This document shows positions 1 to 8,154 of a stretch of DNA of 60,281 nucleotides, piece by piece. The stretch spans positions 916,296-976,576 of the forward strand of contig NZ_LN848257.1 of NCBI RefSeq assembly GCF_001499735.1. Direction: 5' to 3'. Origin of the DNA: Thiocapsa sp. KS1 (GTDB lineage Bacteria > Pseudomonadota > Gammaproteobacteria > Chromatiales > Chromatiaceae). The stretch's first letter is position 1, and each line of letters starts with the position of its first letter. Made by a program: the position numbers and the translations under genes. Below the pieces are notes generated by a model. The model was not told the origin of the DNA and did not search any database. It saw nothing but the letters and a program-made list of their open reading frames with translations.

Positions 1-24
1 AGGGTCGACCGGCACCCTCAGCAG

Positions 25-40
25 ATTAGAATGTTCTAAT
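25..40. promoter_or_regulatory. Palindrome ATTAGAA-TG-TTCTAAT, candidate repressor operator
   Basis: A perfect 7-bp inverted repeat with a 2-bp centre sits in an AT-rich patch of an otherwise GC-rich region, about 105 bp before the first gene and next to a possible -10 (around 45-51, AGTATAG). ATTAG-N6-CTAAT sites are typical of ArsR/SmtB-type winged-helix repressors such as the sulfide sensors BigR/SqrR. That link is inference from shape only; no regulator gene is in the window. It may serve the gene to the right or one left of the window. Confidence 0.4.
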
Positions 41-144
41 GTAAAGTATAGGCAGGCTACGCGACTCCGCCAGTGCACCGACAAACGGCCGAAGCGCCTT
101 GTCCGATGGCGGCACGACACCCTTTCAGGTCAGCGGAGGTGACC

Positions 145-714
145 GTGATCCACACCGAAAGACAACCCGGAACATCGAGCCTGAGTGCCGCCCTGGCGAC
201 CCTGCTGCTCTGCGCCGCCCCCGCGTTGGCCGCCGAGCCCTGGACCGCACCCCTGCAAAGCGGCGGTCAGGTCGAGGTCGATCCGCGCACCAACCGCCCG
301 GTGCTCACCCGGGACGGTCGTCAGACCCAACTCTGGGACGGTGTTCATCGTCTGGAGGACGGCTCGGTCATCCGCATCGAAGGCGGCCGGGTAGTACCGA
401 CGACGGACATGCTGGTGCCGCCGCCCGCGCCGAGCGAGTCGGCAACCACCGACACCGAAGGGGATTCCGATCAGCCGGCCGGCGAGCCGATCGGCGAACC
501 CGTCACGGGCGCCTCGCCCTGCGAGCAATTGGTGATCCGGGTGTGCGGTGCAGCCCGCACCTGCTGGCGCGAGCCCCCATGCGAGGCCGCGCGTCAGCTC
601 CGGGAGATGGAGCAGGAGGAGTGGCTCAAAGGCGCCGACCCGCACTTCGTCACGGAGAGCGGAAAGCAGTGCAGAGAGGCCATGACCAACGATTTCTTTG
701 CGCCATGCCGTTAG
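145..714 (+). CDS. Secreted Cys-containing hypothetical protein
   Basis: Function not recognised. The start chosen is GTG at 145, because a perfect GGAGGTGA Shine-Dalgarno lies at 135-142; the frame stays open to an ATG at 73, but that would put about 24 residues in front of the signal peptide. The 189-residue product opens with a Sec-type signal peptide (hydrophobic run LATLLLCAAPALAA, likely cleaved before EPW). A short beta-rich region follows (SGGQVEVDPRTNRPVL, LEDGSVIRIEGGRV), then a Pro/Thr/Glu-rich linker and a C-terminal part with six cysteines that could form disulfides in the periplasm. It stands alone; the next gene is on the other strand. Confidence 0.6.
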   Translation: MIHTERQPGTSSLSAALATLLLCAAPALAAEPWTAPLQSGGQVEVDPRTNRPVLTRDGRQTQLWDGVHRLEDGSVIRIEGGRVVPTTDMLVPPPAPSESATTDTEGDSDQPAGEPIGEPVTGASPCEQLVIRVCGAARTCWREPPCEAARQLREMEQEEWLKGADPHFVTESGKQCREAMTNDFFAPCR

Positions 715-825
715 CGAGGACAGCGTCCTCGCAGTGCATCGATGACCGCGCTACGACAGCGACCGCCGCGGCCAAGGCGTCGATGACAGGCTCGCCCCTA
801 AGGCGATTTCCGGGAATTGCCATAC

Positions 826-900
826 CCGTAGGTTGTGCTGACGATAGGAAGCACAACCTTTACCGGCTGTTGGTTGTGCCTCGCATGGCTCGGCACAACC
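826..900. repeat. Two tandem REP-like hairpins (GGTTGTGC family)
   Basis: Two palindromes lie side by side between convergent genes. AGGTTGTGCT at 830-839 pairs with AGCACAACCT at 850-859, and GGTTGTGCC at 872-880 pairs with GGCACAACC at 892-900. Both stems are perfect and share the GGTTGTGC core, the layout of paired REP/BIME elements. The core resembles the CGTAGGTTGGGCT-type intergenic repeats common in gammaproteobacteria. They may also end transcription of the two converging genes. Confidence 0.65.
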
Positions 901-963
901 CACCATTTTCCGGGCGTAGATCGCTCCGATGCACTGCTTGGCATAACGGTTTCCGGAATTCGC

Positions 964-1290
964 CTAAGCTTGCGCCGAGGCGGCGTAAATATGGACCGCC
1001 AACCAGAGGCAGCGCGGCTGCGCCGAGGTCTTAAGCACCCGATGCGGCGCTCCCGCCGGGATGAACCGATGGTCACCGGGGTGCAAGGTCACCGTCTCGC
1101 CGTCGATCCAGAGCTCGGCCTCGCCCTGAAGCAGACAGACCCATTCGTCCTGCTCCTGGTCGTAGAGGACGGACTCGGGCCGATCGCTGCTCAGGATGCG
1201 CTCGATGCGCACGTTGCGGCACCGCACTAGATCCGCGAACACCTCGCCGCGCTCGATCTCCGGCAGGTCTTTAAAGAGATTGCTCGACAT
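964..1290 (-). CDS. Cupin domain protein
   Basis: A 108-residue single-domain cupin. The first cupin motif is seen at EQDEWVCLLQGEAELWIDGE and the second at HPGDHRFIPAGAPHRV, giving a small beta-barrel that probably binds a divalent metal. The first motif lacks the usual HxH pair (EW instead), so metal binding may be altered. Close relatives are annotated only as cupin or phosphoribosylaminoimidazole-carboxylase-like cupin; substrate unknown. Starts MSSNLFKDLPEI. It converges with the gene at 145-714, and lies 73 bp downstream of the DUF2333 gene on the same strand. Confidence 0.8.
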   Translation of the reverse strand: MSSNLFKDLPEIERGEVFADLVRCRNVRIERILSSDRPESVLYDQEQDEWVCLLQGEAELWIDGETVTLHPGDHRFIPAGAPHRVLKTSAQPRCLWLAVHIYAASAQA

Positions 1291-1363
1291 CGGGGTCCGC
1301 CCGCATCGCTCGCCGATGGGATTGTGAAAAAGGGTCGTCGTCTGCGGCTGCGCTCGATGCGGC

Positions 1364-2494
1364 TCAGCCCTGCTGCATCAGGATCCGCAGATCCAGCACC
1401 GCCGCATTGGCGCGCGAGATATAGGACGCCATCACCAGCGAGTGATTGGCCAAGAAGCCGTAGCCGTGCCCGTTGAGCACGATCGGGCTGACCATTGGCT
1501 TGCTTGCCCCTTCGAGATCGCGAATGATCTGCTGAATCGAGACGTCCGCGTTCTTGGACGCCAGAATGTCCGCGAAGTCGATCGAGATTGCCCGCATCAT
1601 CTGCAATAAGGCCCAAGTGTAGCCGCGGGCCTCGTAGTAGGTGTCGTCGACGAGGTGCCAGGGCGTCGCCGATCCGCCGGAGTCGGCCTGCACCGTTTCC
1701 ATCGCAACATCTCCAGCGTCGACGTTCTGCACCAAGGCGGCGGTCAGCTCGTGATCGCCGACGCTCGCGCTCAAGCGCAAGGCGAGGCTGCCGAGTCGCT
1801 TCTCGACAATCGAGAGGTAGGCCGCGAGGTTGTCCGCGCGGGCGTAGAAGCGCGCTGTTCCGTCTTGGCGGGTGGCTAGATCGCTCATGAACAGCCGTAA
1901 CGAATCGACGGCTTGGCGATACTCGTCTTCGGCCGACGGGAGGAGCCAGGACGAGGCGTCGATCGCCAGCTTCACGTCGGCTCGCTTCGTATGGACGTTT
2001 TCGATCGACTGGGTCTGAGCGCGGCTGAAATCGTTGCGAAGCGCGTGCACGGAATCGCGAAGCTCCTTGAGCGCTCCGTACTCCCAGTTCGGCATGTTGT
2101 CCAGATACAGTCCCGGCAGCGTTAGATCATTGTGGAGGAATCCGCCCGGTTTATCCAAAAGCGTCTCCGCGACGCCGATCGCAGCGGCCACGACCGCCGT
2201 GCCCGGCTCCGCCTTTCCTCCGGAGGCCGCGAGCGCTTCCGCCTGGAGGGCAGCCACGTCGAAGGCGGGTGGCTGGCGCGACCAGACGATGCCGAGTGCG
2301 AGCGCCACGAAGGCGTAGAGGGCAAGCCCGAGACCCACGATGCGTAGCGCGGAGGAGCGCGGACGCATCCGCGCCCTCGAGCCCGCATCCGACGGTCTCG
2401 GTTGATCGACCCTGCTTGAAACGTCGGCGGAATCCGGCAGGGGATCCCTGCGTTCATCGGGTCCAAGCGGCACCGTTGCCGGCTTCTCGTTCAT
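1364..2494 (-). CDS. DUF2333 family membrane protein
   Basis: A 376-residue protein of the DUF2333 family, known from proteobacteria and without assigned function. A charged, Pro/Ser-rich cytoplasmic N-terminus of about 45 residues precedes one membrane anchor (ALRIVGLGLALYAFVALAL). The rest is probably periplasmic and contains the family signatures KPGGFLHNDLTLPGLYLDNMP and the helical DDTYYEARGYTWALLQMMRA. The start is secure: AAGGAGTATTTGA precedes ATG. Transcription runs away from the Mrp-like operon, so 2495-2826 holds both promoters. Confidence 0.85.
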   Translation of the reverse strand: MNEKPATVPLGPDERRDPLPDSADVSSRVDQPRPSDAGSRARMRPRSSALRIVGLGLALYAFVALALGIVWSRQPPAFDVAALQAEALAASGGKAEPGTAVVAAAIGVAETLLDKPGGFLHNDLTLPGLYLDNMPNWEYGALKELRDSVHALRNDFSRAQTQSIENVHTKRADVKLAIDASSWLLPSAEDEYRQAVDSLRLFMSDLATRQDGTARFYARADNLAAYLSIVEKRLGSLALRLSASVGDHELTAALVQNVDAGDVAMETVQADSGGSATPWHLVDDTYYEARGYTWALLQMMRAISIDFADILASKNADVSIQQIIRDLEGASKPMVSPIVLNGHGYGFLANHSLVMASYISRANAAVLDLRILMQQG

Positions 2495-2826
2495 TCAAAT
2501 ACTCCTTCGCGGTGTGCGTGTGAAAGCCGACGGCCTATATGGGATTTCGTGTCCCTCTCGCCCGGCTTTCCAGATCTTCAAAGATGCGATTGGTTTCATG
2601 ATTGACAATTCGTCTTTTATCTATTTTTTCTTCGCTTTGTCCGTCTCCGCATGGAATCCGAATCACCCCCCATTGGAGTGATGCCGACGACGCCCCAACC
2701 TCCGAGACGTTTAGGCGAAAACGTCTGGCAAAGGCCACTCCGGGCCGGCCGGGGAATTTCGTCGCTCGCGTGCCGGACTCGAGCCCAGGACCGGCGACAG
2801 GACACCATCTTTGGAACGCCGGCCTC
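2495..2826. other. Divergent intergenic region, 332 bp
   Basis: Separates the DUF2333 gene (minus) from the antiporter operon (plus). The stretch 2590-2650 is clearly richer in A/T (TTGACAATTCGTC at 2602, TTTTATCTATTTTT) than the surroundings and is the likely promoter zone; TTGACA at 2602-2607 would serve as a -35 for the plus strand. Open frames that extend mnhE upstream through this DNA show no family similarity and are taken as noncoding. Confidence 0.45.
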
Positions 2827-3411
2827 ATGTACCGCCATTCTGTCTCCGCACATCCTTGGGCAGCCCTGTCGCGTGCCGGAGGCTTCGCGCTCGTTTGGGT
2901 GGTCCTGGTCGGACCGGATCTCGTGTCGTGGATCATCGGCGGACCCTTCGTCATCGCGGCGACTCTGGCTAGCCTGAGATTGTCCGAGCCGCGGGACCGC
3001 ACCCTGTCGCTTCCGAGCTTGGTCGGCTTCGTACCCTATTTTCTGTGGGAGTCGCTGCGCGGTGGTCTGGATGTCGCCGCGCGCGTGCTGATCCCGCGGA
3101 TGCGGGTCGACCCCGGAAACCGGACTTACCGGTTGCGGTTGCGAAGCCCCGAGGCACGGTTGGTCTTCATCGACAGCATCAGCCTCTTGCCCGGAACGCT
3201 GAGCGCCGATCTGCGCGGGGATCTGGTGACCGTGCACGCGCTCGACGTCCGCACGGATGTCGTGGAAGGTCTGAGGGTGCTCGAGCGGCGTGTCGCCGCC
3301 CTGTTCGGCGAATCGCTTGAGCCCGTTGGGGACCGGACGACGGCGGAGAGTTCAACACCGGCTCGCGGACTGGTAAGCGACCCACCGACCCATCCGGAGG
3401 GTCGCCAATGA
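2827..3411 (+). CDS. mnhE: Na+/H+ antiporter subunit E (MnhE/MrpE-like)
   Basis: First gene of the Mrp-like operon. The 194-residue product has the MNHE family layout: two N-terminal hydrophobic segments (AALSRAGGFALVWVVLVG and IIGGPFVIAATLASL), the family signature VGFVPYFLWESLRGGLDVA, and a cytoplasmic C-terminal domain with SISLLPGTLSADLRGDLVTVHALD, the SxxLxPGT hallmark of MrpE. In Mrp complexes this small subunit is needed for assembly. ATG at 2827 (MYRHSVSAHPW) is preferred over a much longer frame. The stop overlaps mnhF by 4 nt (ATGA). Confidence 0.85.
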   Translation: MYRHSVSAHPWAALSRAGGFALVWVVLVGPDLVSWIIGGPFVIAATLASLRLSEPRDRTLSLPSLVGFVPYFLWESLRGGLDVAARVLIPRMRVDPGNRTYRLRLRSPEARLVFIDSISLLPGTLSADLRGDLVTVHALDVRTDVVEGLRVLERRVAALFGESLEPVGDRTTAESSTPARGLVSDPPTHPEGRQ

Positions 3412-3671
3412 GCCCTTTCCTCTTGAGCGTCGCGCTGGTGCTGATGGCCGGGATCGCCGCCGGACTGATCCGCGTCGCCATCGGTCCGACCCCGTCGGAT
3501 CGCATGATGGCCGCGCAGTTGATGGGGACCTCGGGGATCGGCGTCATCCTGCTCCTCGCCCCGGTGCTCGCCGTCCCGGCGCTGATCGATGTGGCGCTGA
3601 TCTTCTCGCTGCTCGCCGCCGTCGCCGTCACGGCCTTCACTCGGCGGCGCATCACGAACGACGGAGACTGA
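3408..3671 (+). CDS. mnhF: Na+/H+ antiporter subunit F (MnhF/MrpF/PhaF)
   Basis: An 87-residue protein with three membrane helices, the usual size for MrpF. The family core is visible: RVAIGPTPSDRMMAAQLMGTSGIGVILLLAP, then VPALIDVALIFSLLAAVAVTAF ending in a basic cytoplasmic tail (TRRRITNDGD). ATG at 3408 overlaps the TGA of mnhE, so the two are translationally coupled. MrpF is part of the membrane module that carries the cation path in Mrp antiporters. Confidence 0.88.
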   Translation: MSPFLLSVALVLMAGIAAGLIRVAIGPTPSDRMMAAQLMGTSGIGVILLLAPVLAVPALIDVALIFSLLAAVAVTAFTRRRITNDGD

Positions 3672-3675
3672 TGCG

Positions 3676-3972
3676 ATGGATGCGGTACAGCTCCTCTCCG
3701 GCGCCTTCCTGCTGGTCGGCGCCTTCTTTTTCATTGCCGGGACGGTCGGTCTGATTCGGCTACCCGACCGCTTCAGTCGGCTTCACGCCTTGACCAAGGC
3801 AGACAATGTCGGTCTGGGTTTTATCGTGCTCGGGCTGATGCCGCTGGCGCCCGACCTCTTCTACGGCCTCAAGCTCGTCTTGGTCTGGCTGCTCGTGGTG
3901 ATCGCGGGCGCGACGGGCGCACACCTCATCGCCAAGCGCGCGCTGCGCGGCGACGGCGAGGACGTCCTATGA
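3676..3972 (+). CDS. mnhG: Na+/H+ antiporter subunit G (MnhG/MrpG)
   Basis: A 98-residue, three-helix protein of the MnhG family. The diagnostic segment is GLIRLPDRFSRLHALTKADN, followed by the helices VGLGFIVLGLMPL and LKLVLVWLLVVIAGATGAHLIA. In complete Mrp complexes MrpG packs with MrpA and MrpF. It starts 4 nt after the mnhF stop and ends in an ATGA overlap with the next gene. Confidence 0.88.
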   Translation: MDAVQLLSGAFLLVGAFFFIAGTVGLIRLPDRFSRLHALTKADNVGLGFIVLGLMPLAPDLFYGLKLVLVWLLVVIAGATGAHLIAKRALRGDGEDVL

Positions 3973-4256
3973 ATGCCCTTCTCACCGTCTTCGATCTGCT
4001 GCTGACCTTGACCCTGCTCGGCCTCGCCCTCGTCACCGTCACGAGTCGCGAGCCGCGGCGGGCGGTGATCCTCTTCATCGCGTTCGGACTGCTGCTCGCG
4101 CTGGTTTGGGCGAGGCTTCGGGCGCCCGATTTAGCCCTTGCCGAAGCCGCGATCGGGGCCGGCCTCAGCGGCGCCTTGATGCTCGCCGCAGCCCGACGGG
4201 CCTCGGGCCGCAGGACATCTCCGGCCGAGGGCAGCGACGCGGAGGACGCGCCGTGA
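3969..4256 (+). CDS. MbhD/DUF4040-like subunit of Mrp-type complex
   Basis: A 95-residue three-helix protein matching the DUF4040/MbhD type, which in MrpA is the domain fused after the ND5-like part. Here it is free-standing, as in membrane-bound hydrogenases. The signature is SREPRRAVILFIAFGLLLALVWARLRAPDLALAEAAIGAGLSGALML; the acidic DLALAEAAIG stretch is the conserved membrane carboxylate region. ATG at 3969 overlaps the mnhG stop, and its own TGA overlaps the GTG start of mnhB. This shows that an MrpA-like subunit is present in split form. Confidence 0.8.
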   Translation: MNALLTVFDLLLTLTLLGLALVTVTSREPRRAVILFIAFGLLLALVWARLRAPDLALAEAAIGAGLSGALMLAAARRASGRRTSPAEGSDAEDAP

Positions 4257-4936
4257 TTCGGCCGCTGGAGCACATCCTCATCCCGCTCGGGCTGCTCGCC
4301 GTCGGCGGGCTGCTCGGCTGGTCGTTCTTTCTGGCGGTAACGGGCGATGCGGGTGAACGGCTCGCGCCCATCGCACTGGCGCGCGTGCCCGACAGCGGCG
4401 TGTCCAACCCGGTGACCTCGGTCCTGCTGAACTTCCGCGCCTACGACACCCTGTTGGAGTTCGCGGTGCTCTTGGCAGCACTGCTCGGCATCTGGTCCCT
4501 GGGGTCGTCAGGCACCGGTTTTCAGCCGGCCGCGAGCGTCCTCGACGGCATGGTCGCCGGGTTCGTCCCCCTGCTGATCCTCTCGGCCGGCTACATGCTG
4601 TGGGTCGGCGCCTATGCACCGGGCGGTGCCTTTCAGGCCGGGGCCCTCCTGGGCTCGGCCGGCGTCATGCTCGCGCTCGCCGGCCATCGCAACGCCGGGC
4701 TGCCGTCCGAAGGCCGACTGCGTATCCTCGTCGGGCTCGGCGTCTTCGTCTGCGCCCTGACCGGCCTGCTGCTCATGCTCTTCGGCGACGGCTTTCTGAC
4801 CTACCCCGCCGGCTTCGCGAAATGGCTCATCCTGACGATCGAGACGGCCGCGACCCTGGCGATCGGCGCGACCCTGGCGGCGGCCTACTTGGGCGGCCGA
4901 CCCGCCGCACATCCGACGACCGGAGAGACGGCGTGA
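4253..4936 (+). CDS. mnhB: Na+/H+ antiporter subunit B (MnhB-like)
   Basis: A 227-residue integral membrane protein. The MnhB signature is GMVAGFVPLLILSAGYMLWVGAYAPGGAFQAGALLGSAGVMLALAG, with the conserved GGAFQAG motif. The N-terminal third is longer than in classical MrpB and includes an extra hydrophobic segment (ILIPLGLLAVGGLLGWSFFLAVTG), which corresponds to the MbhE-like part. GTG at 4253 is chosen because it overlaps the preceding TGA (GTGA), the coupling pattern used along the operon; the frame reads further upstream only through the neighbour. Confidence 0.82.
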   Translation: MIRPLEHILIPLGLLAVGGLLGWSFFLAVTGDAGERLAPIALARVPDSGVSNPVTSVLLNFRAYDTLLEFAVLLAALLGIWSLGSSGTGFQPAASVLDGMVAGFVPLLILSAGYMLWVGAYAPGGAFQAGALLGSAGVMLALAGHRNAGLPSEGRLRILVGLGVFVCALTGLLLMLFGDGFLTYPAGFAKWLILTIETAATLAIGATLAAAYLGGRPAAHPTTGETA

Positions 4937-5226
4937 CCGATCAGGTCCTCTACGCGCAGCTTCTCTACGGCGGATCCGGGATCATCCTGGTGCTGCTTGG
5001 GCTCTGGTCGTTTCTCGTGCATGCGGCGCTGCTGCGCAAGCTGATCGCGATCAACCTGATGGGGGCCGGTGTCTTCCACATCCTGGTCGCCATCGCCTAT
5101 CGCGGCATCGACACCCCGCCGGATCCGGTCCCGCACGCCTTGGTCCTGACCGGGATCGTGGTTGCCGTCAGCGCCACGGCACTCGCCTTGGCGTTCGGCA
5201 AGCGATTGGATCAGGTTGATGATTGA
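4933..5226 (+). CDS. mnhC: Na+/H+ antiporter subunit C (MnhC/NuoK-like)
   Basis: A 97-residue three-helix protein of the NuoK/MrpC family. Visible family features are YGGSGIILVLLGLWSFLVH, the middle helix LLRKLIAINLMGAGVFHILVAIAYRG and DPVPHALVLTGIVVAVSATALALAF, which carries the conserved PHALVLTGIVV motif. The usual conserved glutamates of NuoK are absent from the middle helix, as is common in the Mrp branch. GTG at 4933 overlaps the mnhB stop; the 3' end overlaps the next gene by 8 nt. Confidence 0.88.
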   Translation: MTDQVLYAQLLYGGSGIILVLLGLWSFLVHAALLRKLIAINLMGAGVFHILVAIAYRGIDTPPDPVPHALVLTGIVVAVSATALALAFGKRLDQVDD

Positions 5227-6658
5227 CGCACTGCCCCTGGCGGTCACGCTGCCCCTGATCGGCGCCTTCGCGGTCACCGTCTCGCCCCTGCATGCGCGCG
5301 GCCTGGGCCTCATGGCCGCCGTGCTCACGGTCGCAAGCGCTCTGTCGGTGACGGCGACGGTCTGGAGCGACGGCGTCCTGAGGGCCGATCTCGGCGGCTG
5401 GGGCGTCCCGCTCGGCATCGCCTTGGAGGCCGACGGGCTCTCGGCGGCCTTCCTGGCGATGGCCAATACGGTCGCCCTCGCCGTCAGCGTCTATGCCGGG
5501 GGCTACTTCAAACAGGAGAGCGCGCGCCATTTCTGGCCACTCTGGTTGTTGCTGTGGAGCGCCTTGAACGGACTCTTCCTCGCGGCCGATCTGTTCAATC
5601 TCTACGTGACGTTGGAGCTTCTCGGCCTCTCCGCCGCGGCCTTGGGCGCAATCACCGGGACGCGCGAAGCGGTCGCCGCGAATCTGCGTTATCTCTTGGT
5701 GGGTCTGCTCGGCTCCATGAGCTATCTCCTCGGCGTCTCGCTCGTCTATGCCGCCTACGGGGTGCTGGATATCGGTCTGGTCGCCGAGGCGATCGAGCCC
5801 GGACCGATCGCCTGGACCGCCATGACCCTGATGATCGGCGGACTGATCCTCAAGGCCGCACTCTTCCCGATGCACTTCTGGCTCCCGCCCGCGCATGCCA
5901 ACGCCCCGGCACCGGTCAGTGCCGCCTTGTCTGCCCTGGTGGTGAAGGCGGCCTTCTATCTGGCTCTGCGCCTCTGGCTCGACGTCTTCGCGCCGGTGCT
6001 CAACGAGGCCGCGGCGAATCTGCTCGGCATTCTCGGCGCCGCCGCGGTCGTCTGGGGGTCTTGGCGTGCGCTGCGGGCCGAGCGGCTCAAGCTCCTCGCG
6101 GCCTATTCGACCGTCGCCCAGATGGGCTATCTCTTCATCGCCTTCCCCTTGCTGGCCGCGACCCCGCCCGGCCTCGCCCGGGACAACCTTCTGGCCGCCG
6201 TCGTCTTGCTCGCACTGACCCACGGCTTTGCCAAGGCCGGATTCTTCCTCGCCGCAGGGATGGTGCAGAAGACCGCCGGTCATGACCGGATCGACGACCT
6301 CGGCGGTGCCGCGCAGGCACTGCCCGCGGCCACCTTTGCGATCGGTCTGGCCGGTGTCGCCCTCATCGGTCTGCCGCCGAGCGGGACGTTCCTGGCCAAG
6401 TGGGTGATGCTCGAGCAGGCGATGATCCTGGGGCTCTGGTGGTGGCTGGTCGTGATGATGGTCGGCACCCTGCTCGCGGCCGCCTACATCTTTCGAGTCC
6501 TCAGCCGGGCCTTCAATCGCGAGCCCACACCCTATCGTTTCGTCAACGACGCCCGCACCGAGCTGCCGGCGCTCCTGCTCGGGCTGATCGCGACCTTCGG
6601 GCTCGGGATCGCAGCCCAGCCGCTGTGGGTCTTGCTCGAGCAGGGGGCATTCGGATGA
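5219..6658 (+). CDS. mnhD: ND5/MrpD-like proton-translocating subunit (first)
   Basis: A 479-residue polytopic protein of the NADH-quinone oxidoreductase ND2/ND4/ND5 and MrpA/MrpD family. The channel residues are present: Glu133 in LFNLYVTLELLGLSA (TM5), Lys in KAALFPMHFWLPPAHANAPAPVSA (TM7 region) and Lys in SALVVKAAFYLALRLW (TM8). Other family segments are RAERLKLLAAYSTVAQMGYLF and LAGVALIGLPPSGTFLAKW. ATG at 5219 gives MIDALPLAVTLPLIGAF and overlaps mnhC by 8 nt. The protein should move protons across the cytoplasmic membrane coupled to cation exchange. Confidence 0.85.
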   Translation: MIDALPLAVTLPLIGAFAVTVSPLHARGLGLMAAVLTVASALSVTATVWSDGVLRADLGGWGVPLGIALEADGLSAAFLAMANTVALAVSVYAGGYFKQESARHFWPLWLLLWSALNGLFLAADLFNLYVTLELLGLSAAALGAITGTREAVAANLRYLLVGLLGSMSYLLGVSLVYAAYGVLDIGLVAEAIEPGPIAWTAMTLMIGGLILKAALFPMHFWLPPAHANAPAPVSAALSALVVKAAFYLALRLWLDVFAPVLNEAAANLLGILGAAAVVWGSWRALRAERLKLLAAYSTVAQMGYLFIAFPLLAATPPGLARDNLLAAVVLLALTHGFAKAGFFLAAGMVQKTAGHDRIDDLGGAAQALPAATFAIGLAGVALIGLPPSGTFLAKWVMLEQAMILGLWWWLVVMMVGTLLAAAYIFRVLSRAFNREPTPYRFVNDARTELPALLLGLIATFGLGIAAQPLWVLLEQGAFG

Positions 6659-8154
6659 GCTTCGACGCCTGGCTGCCGGCCGCGATCGTCCTGAGCTCGA
6701 TGATCCCGGGCATGCTGATCTTCCTCTTGCGGGAAGAGAGTCACCGCCTGCGCACTCTACTGAACATGACCGGGGCGCTGGTCAAGCTGGGCCTGGTGAT
6801 CTGGATGATCGGCGGCGTCTACGACGGGCATCTCTACGAAGCCCGCTGGACGCTTGCCCCCGGTCTGGATCTGGTGCTTAGCGCCGATGCCTTGTCGGTG
6901 CTCTTCGTCGCCCTTTCGACGCTCCTGTGGTTGGTGACGACCGTCTACGCGATCGGTTATCTGGAGCATTCGCCGAACCGCAGCCGATTCTTCGGCTTCT
7001 TCAGCATCTGTGTCTCGGCCACGGTCGGCATTGCCCTTTCAGGAAACCTTCTGACCTTCGTGATCTTCTACGAGATCCTGACCTTGGCGACCTACCCCTT
7101 GGTCGCGCACCGCGGCACGCCCGATGCCGCCCACGGCGCCAAGGTCTATCTCGCCTACACGATGGGCGGCGGGGCCTTGCTCCTGGTCGGCGCGATCTGG
7201 CTGCAGGCGCTTGTCGGCCCGGTGGAGTTCACGCAGGGCGGCATCCTGAGTGTGTCGCCCGAAGAGCTCCGCGTGGAGCTGATCCTGATCTTCTTCGTGC
7301 TGTTGGCGGGGCTCGGGGTGAAGGCCGCTTTGGTTCCGCTGCATGGTTGGTTGCCGCAGGCGATGGTCGCCCCCGCGCCGGTCAGTGCGCTGCTGCACGC
7401 GGTCGCGGTCGTCAAGGCCGGGGCCTTCGGGATCGTGCGCGTGGTCTACGATGTCTACGGCGTCGAGTTCGCCTATGCCAACGGTCTGCTCCTCGCGCTC
7501 GGCATCCTGGCCTCCGTCACCATCATTTACGGGTCGCTGATGGCCCTGACTCAGGACAGTCTCAAAAAGCGGCTGGCCTATTCGACCGTCAGTCAGGTGT
7601 CCTACATCGCACTCGGCGCCTCGATCTTCGGACCCATCGCGACCATCGGCGGCGTCGTCCATCTCGTCCATCAGGGTCTCATGAAGATCACGCTTTTCTT
7701 CTGCGCCGGCAACTATGCCGAGACGCTGGGCGTGCACAAGGTCAGCGAGATGGACGGCGTCGGACGGCGCATGCCCTGGACCAGTCTCGCCTTCACCGTC
7801 GGTGCGCTCGGCATGATCGGGGTTCCGCCGGTGGCCGGCTTCGTGAGCAAATGGTATCTCGGGCTCGGCGCCGCGGACGCCGGCTCGAACTGGGTCATTG
7901 CGGTCCTTGTCGCCAGCAGCCTGCTGAATGCCGCCTACTTCCTGCCCATCCTGCACCGCGCCTGGTTCAGGCCCGCTCCGAAACAGTGGCCGCAGGAGCA
8001 CCGCCATCCCGGGCGATTCGAGATCGCGGGCGCCCTGCTCTGGCCGCCGGTGATCACGGCGGCGCTGGCGCTGAGCGCCGGGCTCTTCGCGGCCGCGCCC
8101 TTCACACCGCTTGAGTGGGCGACGCTGATCGCCGAGCGGGAGTACGGTCGATGA
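6655..8154 (+). CDS. ND5/MrpD-like proton-translocating subunit (second)
   Basis: A 499-residue paralogue of the preceding subunit. It has the canonical Glu140 in LLTFVIFYEILTLATYPLVAH, the TM7 lysine in GLGVKAALVPLHGWLPQAMVAPAPVSA and the TM8 lysine in AVAVVKAGAFGIVRV, followed by QDSLKKRLAYSTVSQVSYIALGA and VHQGLMKITLFFCAGN. ATG at 6655 overlaps the previous stop (ATGA). With three ND-type modules, this complex has more antiporter-like subunits than a classical Mrp (two: A and D). Confidence 0.85.
   Translation: MSFDAWLPAAIVLSSMIPGMLIFLLREESHRLRTLLNMTGALVKLGLVIWMIGGVYDGHLYEARWTLAPGLDLVLSADALSVLFVALSTLLWLVTTVYAIGYLEHSPNRSRFFGFFSICVSATVGIALSGNLLTFVIFYEILTLATYPLVAHRGTPDAAHGAKVYLAYTMGGGALLLVGAIWLQALVGPVEFTQGGILSVSPEELRVELILIFFVLLAGLGVKAALVPLHGWLPQAMVAPAPVSALLHAVAVVKAGAFGIVRVVYDVYGVEFAYANGLLLALGILASVTIIYGSLMALTQDSLKKRLAYSTVSQVSYIALGASIFGPIATIGGVVHLVHQGLMKITLFFCAGNYAETLGVHKVSEMDGVGRRMPWTSLAFTVGALGMIGVPPVAGFVSKWYLGLGAADAGSNWVIAVLVASSLLNAAYFLPILHRAWFRPAPKQWPQEHRHPGRFEIAGALLWPPVITAALALSAGLFAAAPFTPLEWATLIAEREYGR

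Noticed and set aside
5168..6283. Long minus-strand open frame opposite the first ND5-like gene
   Set aside because: Arg/Gly/Gln-rich translation with no family pattern; high-GC antisense shadow of a clear membrane protein gene.
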